Below are positions 6,381 to 12,964 of a stretch of DNA of 45,713 bases, piece by piece. The position numbers and the translations under genes are program-made. Every line of letters starts with the position of its first letter. Position 1 is the stretch's first letter. A model generated the notes under the pieces. It was not told the origin of the DNA. It did no database searches and saw nothing but the letters and a program-made list of their open reading frames with translations. This stretch comes from a virus: IMG/VR virus record IMGVR_UViG_3300037488_001445, positions 1 through 45,713 of that record. The stretch is one strand, 5' to 3'.

Positions 6381-7021
6381 TCGTCATGCCCGCCAACAAC
6401 ACCGGCATCGTGATGGGCTGGCTCTGCGGCCGGTTCCCGAACCGGCTGGGCCACCTCTACAGCCCAGGCGGGCTGACGCGCACGCACGCGTGGCTGCCGT
6501 TCGCGCTCGACAACGGCCGGTTCGTCTGCTGGCAGAAGCAGCAGAAGTGGGACGAAGCCGCCTACCTGGGCATGTGCGACCGGGTCGCGCAGATGAACCA
6601 CAAGCCGCGGTGGCAGTTGGTGCCCGACGTGGTGGCCGATGCGGCGGAGACGCTGCGCGAGTGGGACCGCTGGGCGCACCGACTGCGGTCGCGCTATGGC
6701 TGGCCTCTCGCGTTCGCGGCGCAGGACGGACACCGGCCGGAAGATGTTCCTGCCGAGGCCGAGGTCGTGTTCGTCGGCGGCACCACCGAATGGAAGCGGG
6801 CCACGATGTCGGACTGGTGCGATGCGCGCCAACGCGTGCACGTCGGCCGCATCAACACCGACCGCTGGTTGTGGGAGTGCGACCGCATCGGCGTCGAGTC
6901 CTGCGACGGCACCGGGTGGTTCCGCGGCGACCAGGACCAGCTCGACGGGCTGATCGACTACCTGGAGCGCTCGACGGACGGACGCGGGGATCCTCGTGGC
7001 CCCCTACTGTGGGGAGGCTGA
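6377..7021 (+). CDS. Possible TGT/DpdA-like base-exchange protein
   Basis: 214 residues. No domain is certain, but the order of blocks resembles the tRNA-guanine transglycosylase fold: PFALDNGRF near residue 47, an LVPDVVADAAETL block, LAFAAQDG, VVFVGGTTEWK (TGT proteins have a Gly-Gly substrate loop), VHVGRIN and SCDGTGW. Phage DpdA proteins of this superfamily swap guanine in DNA for a 7-deazaguanine, which blocks restriction enzymes. Here the neighbours are a C5-cytosine methyltransferase and a PP-loop protein, which suits a DNA-modification cluster. Against it, I see no queuosine-precursor genes (folE, queD, queE, queC) in the genome, so a precursor would have to come from the host. The start is the ATG overlapping the preceding stop; an earlier in-frame start lies inside the micro-gene. 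Confidence 0.45.
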   Translation: MIVMPANNTGIVMGWLCGRFPNRLGHLYSPGGLTRTHAWLPFALDNGRFVCWQKQQKWDEAAYLGMCDRVAQMNHKPRWQLVPDVVADAAETLREWDRWAHRLRSRYGWPLAFAAQDGHRPEDVPAEAEVVFVGGTTEWKRATMSDWCDARQRVHVGRINTDRWLWECDRIGVESCDGTGWFRGDQDQLDGLIDYLERSTDGRGDPRGPLLWGG

Positions 7022-8088
7022 TGCGCTCGCTGCACCTGTTCGCCGGCGGCGGCGGCGGCCTGCTCGCCGACCTGCTGCTGGGCCACCGACCTGTCTGTGC
7101 CGTCGAGATCGACCCGAACGCTCGAGCGGTGCTCGAGGCGCGTCGAGCTGACGGTTGGTTCCCTGACCTTGCTGAGATTCACGATGACGTTCGAAACTTC
7201 GACGGCTTCAAGTGGCGAGGCCGGGCCGACATCGTCGCCGGCGGTTTCCCCTGCCAAGACATCAGCCTCGCCGGCAACGGTGCCGGGCTCGCCGGCGCAC
7301 GCTCCGGGCTCTGGTGGGAGATGTGGCGAGTCATTCGCGAGGTGGGACCAAGATACGTCTTCTTGGAGAACGTCGCAGCGATCACTGGCCGGGGGATGGA
7401 TCGAGTTCTTGGTGCCCTGGCCGGCAGCGGGTGGGATGCGGAATGGATCTGCCTTCAGGCGTCGGCAGTCGGAGCTCCGCATCGAAGAGACCGCTGGTGG
7501 TGTCTGGCTCGGAACCCCGACAGCCGGGGACTCCCGCAGTGGGGGGAGGTCGGCGGAGTTTGCTGCTGGACGACTGCCAACGCCGTGCGAAGCGGTGATG
7601 CTGCCCACGCCGACAGCGGACGACGCGAACAACTGCGGGGCACCGAGCCAGATGCAGCGGAACACGTTGCCGCTCAATGCGATGGTGATGCTGCCGACGC
7701 CTGTCGCGAGCAGCGCGAAGGTGACGCGGATGCGATCGGGCGGACGACCACCGATGACCTACCTGCCGACGCCGACCGAGACCGCGAACGCGGACTCGCC
7801 GGCGATGCAGAAGTGGCCAGCGCACCGTGCGCTGATGGAGGGCCAGCAACTGCCGGATGGGACGCTGCCGGCGTTGAACCCCGACTGGGTGGAGCTCCTG
7901 ATGGGCTGGCCGGTTGGCTGGACCGCAGCGCCCGAGGCTACTGGTCCGGCGACTGGGAGACCGAGCCTCGAGTTGCCGATCGGCAACCTGGACGAGTCGC
8001 ACGACTGAGGCAGTTGGGGAACGGTCAGGTGCCGCAGTGTGCGGCAGCTGCGTTCCGAGTGCTGTGGCAACGACTGGAGCAAGCATGA
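7021..8088 (+). CDS. dcm: C5-cytosine DNA methyltransferase
   Basis: 355 residues. The family motifs appear in order: motif I LHLFAGGGGGL at residues 4-14 (S-adenosylmethionine site), an Ile-Asp acidic turn in VEIDPN, motif IV GGFPCQD with catalytic Cys78, motif VI LENV, motif VIII SAVGAPHRRDRWW, and a C-terminal LRQLGNGQVPQ that completes the fold. The enzyme methylates cytosine in a specific DNA sequence, probably to shield the phage from host restriction. No partner endonuclease is nearby. The target-recognition part (about residues 165-300) is low-complexity and rich in Ala, Asp, Arg and Gly, with repeated 'DAD' and 'HADS' pieces. The same DNA in the +1 frame is open and protein-like (see 7097-8008). 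The gene starts on the last base of the preceding gene's stop (TGATG) and overlaps the next by ATGA. Confidence 0.88.
   Translation: MRSLHLFAGGGGGLLADLLLGHRPVCAVEIDPNARAVLEARRADGWFPDLAEIHDDVRNFDGFKWRGRADIVAGGFPCQDISLAGNGAGLAGARSGLWWEMWRVIREVGPRYVFLENVAAITGRGMDRVLGALAGSGWDAEWICLQASAVGAPHRRDRWWCLARNPDSRGLPQWGEVGGVCCWTTANAVRSGDAAHADSGRREQLRGTEPDAAEHVAAQCDGDAADACREQREGDADAIGRTTTDDLPADADRDRERGLAGDAEVASAPCADGGPATAGWDAAGVEPRLGGAPDGLAGWLDRSARGYWSGDWETEPRVADRQPGRVARLRQLGNGQVPQCAAAAFRVLWQRLEQA
7097..8008 (+). CDS. Alternative-frame ORF inside the methyltransferase gene (possible overprinted gene)
   Basis: The +1 frame relative to dcm is open for 303 codons, and its translation looks like a protein and not like noise. 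It has SPAKTSASP opposite the Pro-Cys-Gln motif, then WDQDTSSWRTSQRSL, GGMRNGSAF, LGTPTAGD, several copies of LPTP(T/C/V), and finally LNPDWVELLMGWPVGW. I recall this block order from phage-encoded proteins found with C5 methyltransferases; that memory needs a search. No ribosome site or clear start was found (GTG at 7097 is only the first possible one). It may be a second product, a frameshift product, or a conserved pattern forced by the dcm frame. Confidence 0.35.
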   Translation: MPSRSTRTLERCSRRVELTVGSLTLLRFTMTFETSTASSGEAGPTSSPAVSPAKTSASPATVPGSPAHAPGSGGRCGESFARWDQDTSSWRTSQRSLAGGWIEFLVPWPAAGGMRNGSAFRRRQSELRIEETAGGVWLGTPTAGDSRSGGRSAEFAAGRLPTPCEAVMLPTPTADDANNCGAPSQMQRNTLPLNAMVMLPTPVASSAKVTRMRSGGRPPMTYLPTPTETANADSPAMQKWPAHRALMEGQQLPDGTLPALNPDWVELLMGWPVGWTAAPEATGPATGRPSLELPIGNLDESHD

Positions 8089-8429
8089 ACCTCTTCGAAG
8101 GCCCGCACATCGAACGACTGCGGCGCGCGCGCGAAGCCGGCGAGGACGGCATGACGCGCGCCGCCGAGCACGCCGACCGGGAGATCCCGCGGTGGCAGGA
8201 CATGGCCTACGCCGCAGCCTGCACGTCAGTGCGAGAGATGCCAGCGTGTTTCACCTTCGAACAGCTGCGCGCGGTCGTCGCCGTCGAGGATCCGCCTGAC
8301 CTCCGCGCGTGGGGCGCAGTCTGCCAGCGAATGGTCCGAGAACACGACATCGTCGCGACCGGGGGCTATGCGCCGCGCATCAGCGGACACGGCACGCCGA
8401 CGCGGCTCTACAAGACGGAGAACCAGTGA
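8085..8429 (+). CDS. Probable winged-helix DNA-binding early protein
   Basis: 114 residues. After a charged helical N-terminus, residues about 58-114 fit a winged helix: FTFEQLRAVV, then a DLRAWGAVCQRMVREHDIVATGGY unit (recognition helix plus start of the wing) and a basic RLYK end. Small phage proteins with this 'RAxGxVxxxLxxxGxI' pattern are often found among replication genes, and binding to the phage origin or a role in host takeover has been proposed for such families. The assignment is by pattern only. It is coupled to dcm (ATGA) and to the next gene (GTGA). Confidence 0.5.
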   Translation: MNLFEGPHIERLRRAREAGEDGMTRAAEHADREIPRWQDMAYAAACTSVREMPACFTFEQLRAVVAVEDPPDLRAWGAVCQRMVREHDIVATGGYAPRISGHGTPTRLYKTENQ

Positions 8430-9061
8430 ACTACGAACACATGATCCGAACGGAGTGCGACATCATTCTCGCCAACCTAACCATGGCGCAGCAGAGCCTG
8501 GAGATTGCGCCCGTGGCGAGCCTCATCGATCCGAACTGCCGGTCGATCCGCATCAACCTGCGCGACGCGCGAGGCATCGCCCGCACGACCTACACGAAGG
8601 GCCGGTGGCCCATGGCCCTGCTGTTCGCAGCGAGGGAGCTAGGGCTGTCGGACTGCCAGACTCTGATCGAGCCCGACTGCCGGCCTGGTGCGATCCTGCC
8701 GACAGAGTCCACGACGACCTACCGACTGGAGCGCGCCGCGGCACGACTCGAGAATGCAGCGGCGCTGCTCGAGGCCGCGGCGAACAGCCCGTATCCGAAG
8801 GGGTCGAGCCTTGGCGCGGCGGATGCGGCTCTCATGCAGGCGAGGGGCGATGCGAAGTCGTGGCACAGTTGCTACGACAGCGCGATCAAGGAGCGCGACG
8901 AGGCACGCGCCAAGCTCGCCGCCGTCCAGCCGGTGCTGGATGCGGTGGCTCGCTACTGCGCCGCCGAGAACGCCGCAGAGCTGTCGCTTCACTGGCGACC
9001 GTTGCGAGACTACGCCGACCGCCGCCGCAACGAGGCGACGCAGCAGGGGGGTGCGTCGTGA
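8426..9061 (+). CDS. Hypothetical early protein with coiled region
   Basis: 211 residues from a GTG overlapping the preceding stop; an ATG at 8441 is an alternative start. The first 100 residues look globular (alpha/beta). Residues about 105-180 are an Ala/Glu/Arg-rich helix series (RLERAAARLENAAALLEAAA, then KERDEARAKLAAVQPVLDAV) that should form a coiled coil. This layout recalls phage 'ead/Ea22-like' proteins only in its C-terminal part. The function is unknown. Confidence 0.55.
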   Translation: MNYEHMIRTECDIILANLTMAQQSLEIAPVASLIDPNCRSIRINLRDARGIARTTYTKGRWPMALLFAARELGLSDCQTLIEPDCRPGAILPTESTTTYRLERAAARLENAAALLEAAANSPYPKGSSLGAADAALMQARGDAKSWHSCYDSAIKERDEARAKLAAVQPVLDAVARYCAAENAAELSLHWRPLRDYADRRRNEATQQGGAS

Positions 9062-9351
9062 CCGCCCCGCTGGGAGGGGCGGCGTTGTTCCGTGCTGCCG
9101 CTAGGGCGATGGGGCAGTGGGACAACGCTCCGGTGATTACGGACAGTAACCCTTGGGGCTATGCGGGCACGATGATCCAATGGCTTCGAGACCATGGAGG
9201 CGTAACTCTGGGGACGTTGCCACTTGGTTTCCATCTCACTAGCCATCGAGATCCCGACATGGAGGTCTACGCGATCCAGTCGCAGGCGCGCATCCCTGAG
9301 AGCCTCGCGCGGCTGGTGCTGCGGGTCGCGGAGTTGGAGGGGAAACCATGA
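9058..9351 (+). CDS. Hypothetical small protein
   Basis: 97 residues starting at a GTG in a GTGA overlap. The chain is a compact mix: an Ala-rich N-terminal helix, a stretch rich in aromatic and Gly residues (NPWGYAGTMIQWLRDHGG), a strand pair, and a C-terminal helix (PESLARLVLRVAELEGK). I know of no family match. Its place within an unbroken coupled operon supports expression. Confidence 0.5.
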   Translation: MTAPLGGAALFRAAARAMGQWDNAPVITDSNPWGYAGTMIQWLRDHGGVTLGTLPLGFHLTSHRDPDMEVYAIQSQARIPESLARLVLRVAELEGKP

Positions 9352-9404
9352 CCAACCGCATCAAGCCGCCGGCCAAGGCGACTGTGCCGGGGTGCTGCGA
9401 ATGA
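9348..9404 (+). CDS. Possible 18-residue micro-ORF linking two genes
   Basis: The ATG overlaps the stop of the gene before it, and its own stop overlaps the ATG of the gene after it, both as ATGA. The peptide is basic with a Pro-Gly-Cys-Cys-Glu end. It may be translated only to pass ribosomes from 9351 to 9401, which would otherwise be a 50-base gap in the coupled chain. There is no evidence for a function of the peptide itself. Confidence 0.3.
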   Translation: MTNRIKPPAKATVPGCCE

Positions 9405-9892
9405 CCACGCGCCAAGGCCGCCGCCGCCGGCACAAGCGGCACAAGCGGAGCGCAGGCGCCGGGCCAGACTTCGGCACTGGTATCCGGGCACCGCGCCGCC
9501 AGCGGATGGAGTGGACGATGACCGAGCACGTCATGCGCAACGAGGAGCGCGCACACAGTGCGAGGTTCCAGCGCTGGCACTTCGCCAAATACCTCCGCTG
9601 GCCTTCGGGTGCGCTCCGACTGCTGATGGAGAAGATGAACGGACGCAGCGATCGGTTCGACCAGCTGGTGTGGCACACGCTCGAGCAGGACCCTCCCAGG
9701 GAACGGGACCCGCGCTACCACCCGGTGATCGCCGACCCGTTCTACGTCGCCCTCTTCGACATGATGGATGGGCAGCCAGGACTGGCGCGTCGTTACGACG
9801 GCGGCCAAGGTGCGATGAGTGCCGCCGTCGATGGGATCCGCCAAGCAGTTCGCGAGGCAAACTGGCTGATCCCACCAGGGAGCACGCAGTGA
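9401..9892 (+). CDS. Hypothetical basic protein
   Basis: 163 residues. The first 35 residues carry a dense Arg/Lys/His cluster (TRQGRRRRHKRHKRSAG) that would bind nucleic acid. The rest is Trp/Tyr/Met-rich and helical, with WHFAKYLRWPSGALRLLMEKM near the middle and a conserved-looking DPRYHPVIADPFYVALFDMM block. No family is recognised. If the basic head is disordered, the true start could be the ATG at 9509 (MEWTM), but the ATGA coupling favours 9401. Confidence 0.5.
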   Translation: MTTRQGRRRRHKRHKRSAGAGPDFGTGIRAPRRQRMEWTMTEHVMRNEERAHSARFQRWHFAKYLRWPSGALRLLMEKMNGRSDRFDQLVWHTLEQDPPRERDPRYHPVIADPFYVALFDMMDGQPGLARRYDGGQGAMSAAVDGIRQAVREANWLIPPGSTQ

Positions 9893-10659
9893 TCGCCCTG
9901 TCCTTCGGCGGCGGGGTGAACTCGACCGCGCTGCTCCTGCAGTGCGTGCGCAAGCTGATGACTCCCACCCTGGTCCTGTGGGCCGACACCGGTGGCGAGC
10001 TCCCCGAGACCTACGAGCACGTAGAGCGCGTGCGCGCCTTCTGCGGCCTGCACGGCATCGACTGGGCCACGGTCACCAACGCTGGCCGCGGCCAAGGAGA
10101 CAGCCTCGAGGCGAACTGCCTGCAGCGGAAGGAGCTCCCCAGCCTTGCCTACGGGTTCAAGGGCTGCTCGGCGAAGTGGAAGCGCCAGCCGATGGACCGC
10201 TACCTGCGCACCTACCCGGCAGCCGTGGCGACCTGGGAGCGCGGCGCCAAGGTGGGCCGCCTCATCGGCATCGACGCCGGCGAGGCGCACCGGTCGGCGC
10301 CGCCGAACGACGCCCGCTACTGGTACGACCGGCCACTGGTGAACTGGGGGTGGGATCGCGAGATGTGCGAACGCGCGATCCGCGAGCACGGGTGGCCAGT
10401 GCCGCCAAAGAGCTCGTGCTTCTTCTGCCCGGCCATGCGCGTCTCCGAGATCCTCCAGCTGGGCGAGAAGCACCCGCAGCTGCTGCAGCGCGCGCTCGAC
10501 CTCGAGGCCAACGCGGTGACCACCAGCGTCCAGGGACTGGGCCGCCGCTTCGCTTGGGCCGACGTGGTCAACCAGGACAGCAGGCAGGCAAGACTCCCCT
10601 TCGCCGACACCACGCCCGCGCCGCCCTGCGGCTGCTACGACGAGGCCAGCGATGAGTGA
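9889..10659 (+). CDS. PAPS-reductase-like PP-loop protein
   Basis: 256 residues from a GTG overlapping the previous stop. The N-terminal SFGGGVNSTAL (residues 5-15) is the PP-loop that binds ATP, as in PAPS reductase, DndC and QueC-type enzymes. It is followed by VLWADTGGELPETYEHV, the usual second strand with an Asp-Thr-Gly turn. Later blocks are GCSAKWKRQPMDRYL and KSSCFFCPAM, whose Cys residues may carry a metal or take part in catalysis. Phages carry many such proteins, and a role in sulfur- or base-modification of DNA is often suggested. Here it closes the operon that also codes for dcm and a TGT-like protein, which supports a DNA-modification role but does not prove it. True assimilatory PAPS reduction is less likely in a phage of this size. 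Confidence 0.8.
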   Translation: MIALSFGGGVNSTALLLQCVRKLMTPTLVLWADTGGELPETYEHVERVRAFCGLHGIDWATVTNAGRGQGDSLEANCLQRKELPSLAYGFKGCSAKWKRQPMDRYLRTYPAAVATWERGAKVGRLIGIDAGEAHRSAPPNDARYWYDRPLVNWGWDREMCERAIREHGWPVPPKSSCFFCPAMRVSEILQLGEKHPQLLQRALDLEANAVTTSVQGLGRRFAWADVVNQDSRQARLPFADTTPAPPCGCYDEASDE

Positions 10660-10698
10660 TCCAGTGGACGAGACCGACACGTCTGGCTAGGATCCGCG

Positions 10699-10735
10699 AG
10701 CCGGGAGTCATCGCCCCGGCTGGGTTTCTCCTTTC
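10699..10735 (+). terminator. Intrinsic terminator after the early operon
   Basis: A 7-bp GC stem (10699-10705 with 10715-10721) and a 9-base loop are followed by GGGTTTCTCCTTTC. It lies 40 bases after the PP-loop gene stop and before the tail-fibre gene, so it probably separates early from late transcripts. Confidence 0.6.
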
Positions 10736-10751
10736 GTGACATCGCTCTTTG

Positions 10752-10780
10752 CCCCCGCCGACCGGACCAGTCGACGGGGG
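10752..10780 (+). promoter_or_regulatory. Hairpin over the tail-fibre ribosome site
   Basis: Bases 10752-10762 pair with 10770-10780 in ten of eleven positions around a 7-base loop. The 3' arm ends in GGGGG, the only purine run close to the proposed TTG start at 10789. In the folded RNA the ribosome site would be hidden. It could equally be a second terminator hairpin. Confidence 0.4.
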
Positions 10781-10788
10781 TCCCTACC

Positions 10789-12045
10789 TTGCCGACCCCG
10801 CGCCGCAGACCGTCACAGGCAACCCCGCGCAAGTTGAACCGCAGCAGCGCAGGTGCCGCCGTCGCCGCCAACGATCCCCGCCTCGAGCGCGGCGTCGAGG
10901 TCTGGTTCGCCGGCAATCTCATCGCCGAGCGCCGGCGCCTGCTGCTCGTCGAAGGCTCCAACGTCACGCTGACCGTGGCTGACGATGCGCCCAACGACCA
11001 GGTGACCGTCACCGTGGCTTCATCAGGTGGTGGCGGTGGGGTGATCGACGGGACCTACGGCGACATCACCGTCAGCGGAGTCGGTACCGTTTGGGACGTC
11101 GCCGCTGGAGTGGTCACCACCACCGAACTCGGCGGCGACATCACGGCGGCCGGCAAGGCGATCCTCAACGATGCGAACGCCGCGGCGCAACTCGCGACGC
11201 TCGGCGCGCAGCCGCTCGACGCGACCCTGACTGCTCTGGCCGGGCTCGCGACCGGCGCGGACAAGCTCGCCTACTCGACCGGCACGGACACCTTCTCGCA
11301 GGCGACCCTGACAGCCGCCGGTCGAGCGATCCTCGACGATGCGACTGCCGCAGACCAACGCACAACGCTCGGGGCGCAAGCTCTCGATGCGACCTTGACC
11401 GCCCTCGCTGGCCTCGCAACCGGTGCGGATCAGATGCCGTACTCGACCGGCGTGGACACCTTCTCGCAGGTTGGCACAACCTCGTGGGGACGGGGGCTTC
11501 TGGGAGCGGCAAACGCGGAAGCGTCCCGCGTGCAACTAGAGCTGGATAAGGTCTACGACGACGCGCCCATCCAGGCCGTGACGATGCTGACGACCTACGA
11601 GGTGCTGTGCACCAAGTCGTTCAAGCTGAGTGCGGGCGACACGGTGGAGATCGAGGCCACGGGTACCATCCTCAATAACAGCGCGGCGAACCGCACCTAC
11701 ACGTTCCAGTTCGCCTGGGGTGGATTGACGCTCGAGGTCGTCGACGGTGCGGTGACCACGTTTCACGCGACGCAGCGAACGGCATTCCGGGTGCGGGCGG
11801 TCGCAGCCGTCAAGTCCAGTACCTCCTGCGCGGCCTTTGCCGAGACGCACCGAAGCGCCATGACGGCGGCCAATACTGGCGGCAGCGGTTCGTCGGCGAC
11901 CTTCCGATTCGGGTGGGAGGTCAGCGCCTCGGACATTACCGGCACGCAAACCATGGAGCTGCGCGCCAAGTCGTCCGCCGCGACCGCGACCCAGACCCTG
12001 ACAGTCCAGACGTGGCGCATCCGGCGCATGCCGCAGCGCCTGTAG
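10789..12045 (+). CDS. Tail fibre / receptor-binding protein
   Basis: 418 residues. After a basic, probably disordered head, residues about 30-80 form a beta-rich attachment-like domain (ERGVEVWFAGNLIAERRRLL, then VTLTVADDAPNDQVTVTV), followed by a poly-Gly hinge. Residues 118-229 are two tandem 56-residue repeats rich in Ala, Leu and Thr, with the 'TLTALAGLATGADKLAYSTG' element seen in many phage fibre shafts. Residues about 250-418 are a Thr/Ser/Ala-rich beta domain, the likely receptor-binding tip. Fibres bind the host surface before DNA delivery. No ATG is available near the 5' end; the TTG at 10789 has a GGGGG run 8 bases upstream, so it is the best start, with a second TTG at 10834. It lies between the early operon terminator and the packaging genes, far from the other tail genes on the linear map. 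Confidence 0.8.
   Translation: MPTPRRRPSQATPRKLNRSSAGAAVAANDPRLERGVEVWFAGNLIAERRRLLLVEGSNVTLTVADDAPNDQVTVTVASSGGGGGVIDGTYGDITVSGVGTVWDVAAGVVTTTELGGDITAAGKAILNDANAAAQLATLGAQPLDATLTALAGLATGADKLAYSTGTDTFSQATLTAAGRAILDDATAADQRTTLGAQALDATLTALAGLATGADQMPYSTGVDTFSQVGTTSWGRGLLGAANAEASRVQLELDKVYDDAPIQAVTMLTTYEVLCTKSFKLSAGDTVEIEATGTILNNSAANRTYTFQFAWGGLTLEVVDGAVTTFHATQRTAFRVRAVAAVKSSTSCAAFAETHRSAMTAANTGGSGSSATFRFGWEVSASDITGTQTMELRAKSSAATATQTLTVQTWRIRRMPQRL
11140..11475 (+). repeat. Two tandem 168-base repeats in the tail-fibre gene
   Basis: Copy 1 is 11140-11307 and copy 2 is 11308-11475. Each codes for 56 residues starting with (I/L)TAAG and containing the shared core LDATLTALAGLATGAD. The copies are the same length but differ at many codons, so the duplication is old or kept under selection for shaft length. 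Confidence 0.85.
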
Positions 12046-12072
12046 CCCTTCGCTTCCGTGGCCGTTACGACC

Positions 12073-12420
12073 ATGGAACCACCTCGCCATCAAACTCCCC
12101 GACCTCGACCTCGACCTCGTGAACCCAGACTAGACCAACGACTGCGAGTCTCCGACTCCGATGTGCGCGCCCTCCTATGCCTACGGGATTGCGGCTGGGG
12201 CATTCGGCGGCTTGCCAAGCACTTCGGCATCTCACTGGCGCAGACGCATCGCATCGCCACGGGCATGCTCAGGCAGCAGCCGTCGCGCGTGAACGTCGCC
12301 GTCGCCAAGCGCATCGTGCGCCTGCGCGCCCAGGGCGAGACCATCTCCGGCATCGCTCGTATGCTCAACCTGGGACGCTGGGTCGTCCGAAGGCTGCTCT
12401 CCAATGCCGAAGAAACGTAA
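12073..12420 (+). CDS. Helix-turn-helix protein next to the small terminase
   Basis: 115 residues from ATG 12073; a GTG at 12058 would add five. A Pro-Arg repeat (PRPRPRPRE, from tandem GACCTC units) forms the N-terminal tail. Two helix-turn-helix-like units follow: GWGIRRLAKHFGISLAQTHRIATG (about residues 45-68) and GETISGIARMLNLGRWVVRRLL (about 88-110). Both have the hydrophobic spacing of a recombinase- or sigma-type HTH. It overlaps the terminase small-subunit gene by 17 bases, so it may help in recognising the packaging site, or it may regulate the late operon it heads. Neither role is proven. Confidence 0.65.
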   Translation: MEPPRHQTPRPRPRPREPRLDQRLRVSDSDVRALLCLRDCGWGIRRLAKHFGISLAQTHRIATGMLRQQPSRVNVAVAKRIVRLRAQGETISGIARMLNLGRWVVRRLLSNAEET

Positions 12421-12964
12421 CAGGCGGAAGCCAGGCACAAGCCCGAACGTGGGGCGACCTCAAGGTCCGAGCGCTCGGCGCACGGCCGCCGTCGAGGAGA
12501 GCCTGCTCGACTGGGTGCGAGCCGGCAAGAGCACCCAGAGCTGGTGTGCGGCCAACCAATGGAACGAGAGCACCATCTGGCGATGGTCAGGTGAAGAGCC
12601 GTTTGGTCAAGCCTTCGCGCGCGCGCGTGCGATCGGTGCGCTGGCCATGATCTACCAGTGCCTCGACATCGCAGACGACACCTTGAGGGACGTCAACGTG
12701 ACCGACGATGGTCGCGAGGTCCCGAACAGCGAGTTCATCAACCGCAGCCGGTTGCGCGTCGACACCCGCATGAAGCTGGCCGAGAAGTTCAACCCGGCCC
12801 TCCTGGGCGCGCGCACCGCACTGACCGGGCACGCTGATGCGCCGCCCGTGGTCGCGGCGCCGCCGAACGACCTCGCCGCGGTCAACGCCATCACCCGGAT
12901 CTTCGCCGTGGCGCAGGCGCGCAAGGACGCAGCCGAGGCCGCTGCCGCCGAGGCCGAGGAGTGA
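12404..12964 (+). CDS. terS: Terminase small subunit
   Basis: 186 residues. A basic N-terminus (KKRNRRKPG) leads into an HTH: SLLDWVRAGKSTQSWCAANQ and NESTIWRWSGEEPFGQAFARARA, which is the small-terminase pattern of Sf6-type phages. The middle has the IADDTL...VNRSRLRVDTRMKLAEKFNP-like block (here FINRSRLRVDTRMK) that belongs to the oligomerisation core. The C-terminal 40 residues are Ala/Glu-rich. The protein forms a ring that picks the phage DNA and hands it to the large subunit, encoded immediately downstream with a GTGA overlap. No pac or cos site could be defined. Confidence 0.85.
   Translation: MPKKRNRRKPGTSPNVGRPQGPSARRTAAVEESLLDWVRAGKSTQSWCAANQWNESTIWRWSGEEPFGQAFARARAIGALAMIYQCLDIADDTLRDVNVTDDGREVPNSEFINRSRLRVDTRMKLAEKFNPALLGARTALTGHADAPPVVAAPPNDLAAVNAITRIFAVAQARKDAAEAAAAEAEE

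Noticed and set aside
10652-10690. A 12-residue ORF overlapping the PP-loop gene end
   Set aside because: It is too short, leads into no coupled gene and is followed by a terminator.
12101-12118. Tandem GACCTC units as a regulatory repeat
   Set aside because: They are inside the HTH gene and simply code for the Pro-Arg tail; three units are too few to suggest a binding array.
12073-12420. The HTH protein as a lysogeny repressor
   Set aside because: It is co-directional with and overlaps the terminase gene, no integrase or divergent Cro-like gene is present, and its two HTH units do not match the CI plan.
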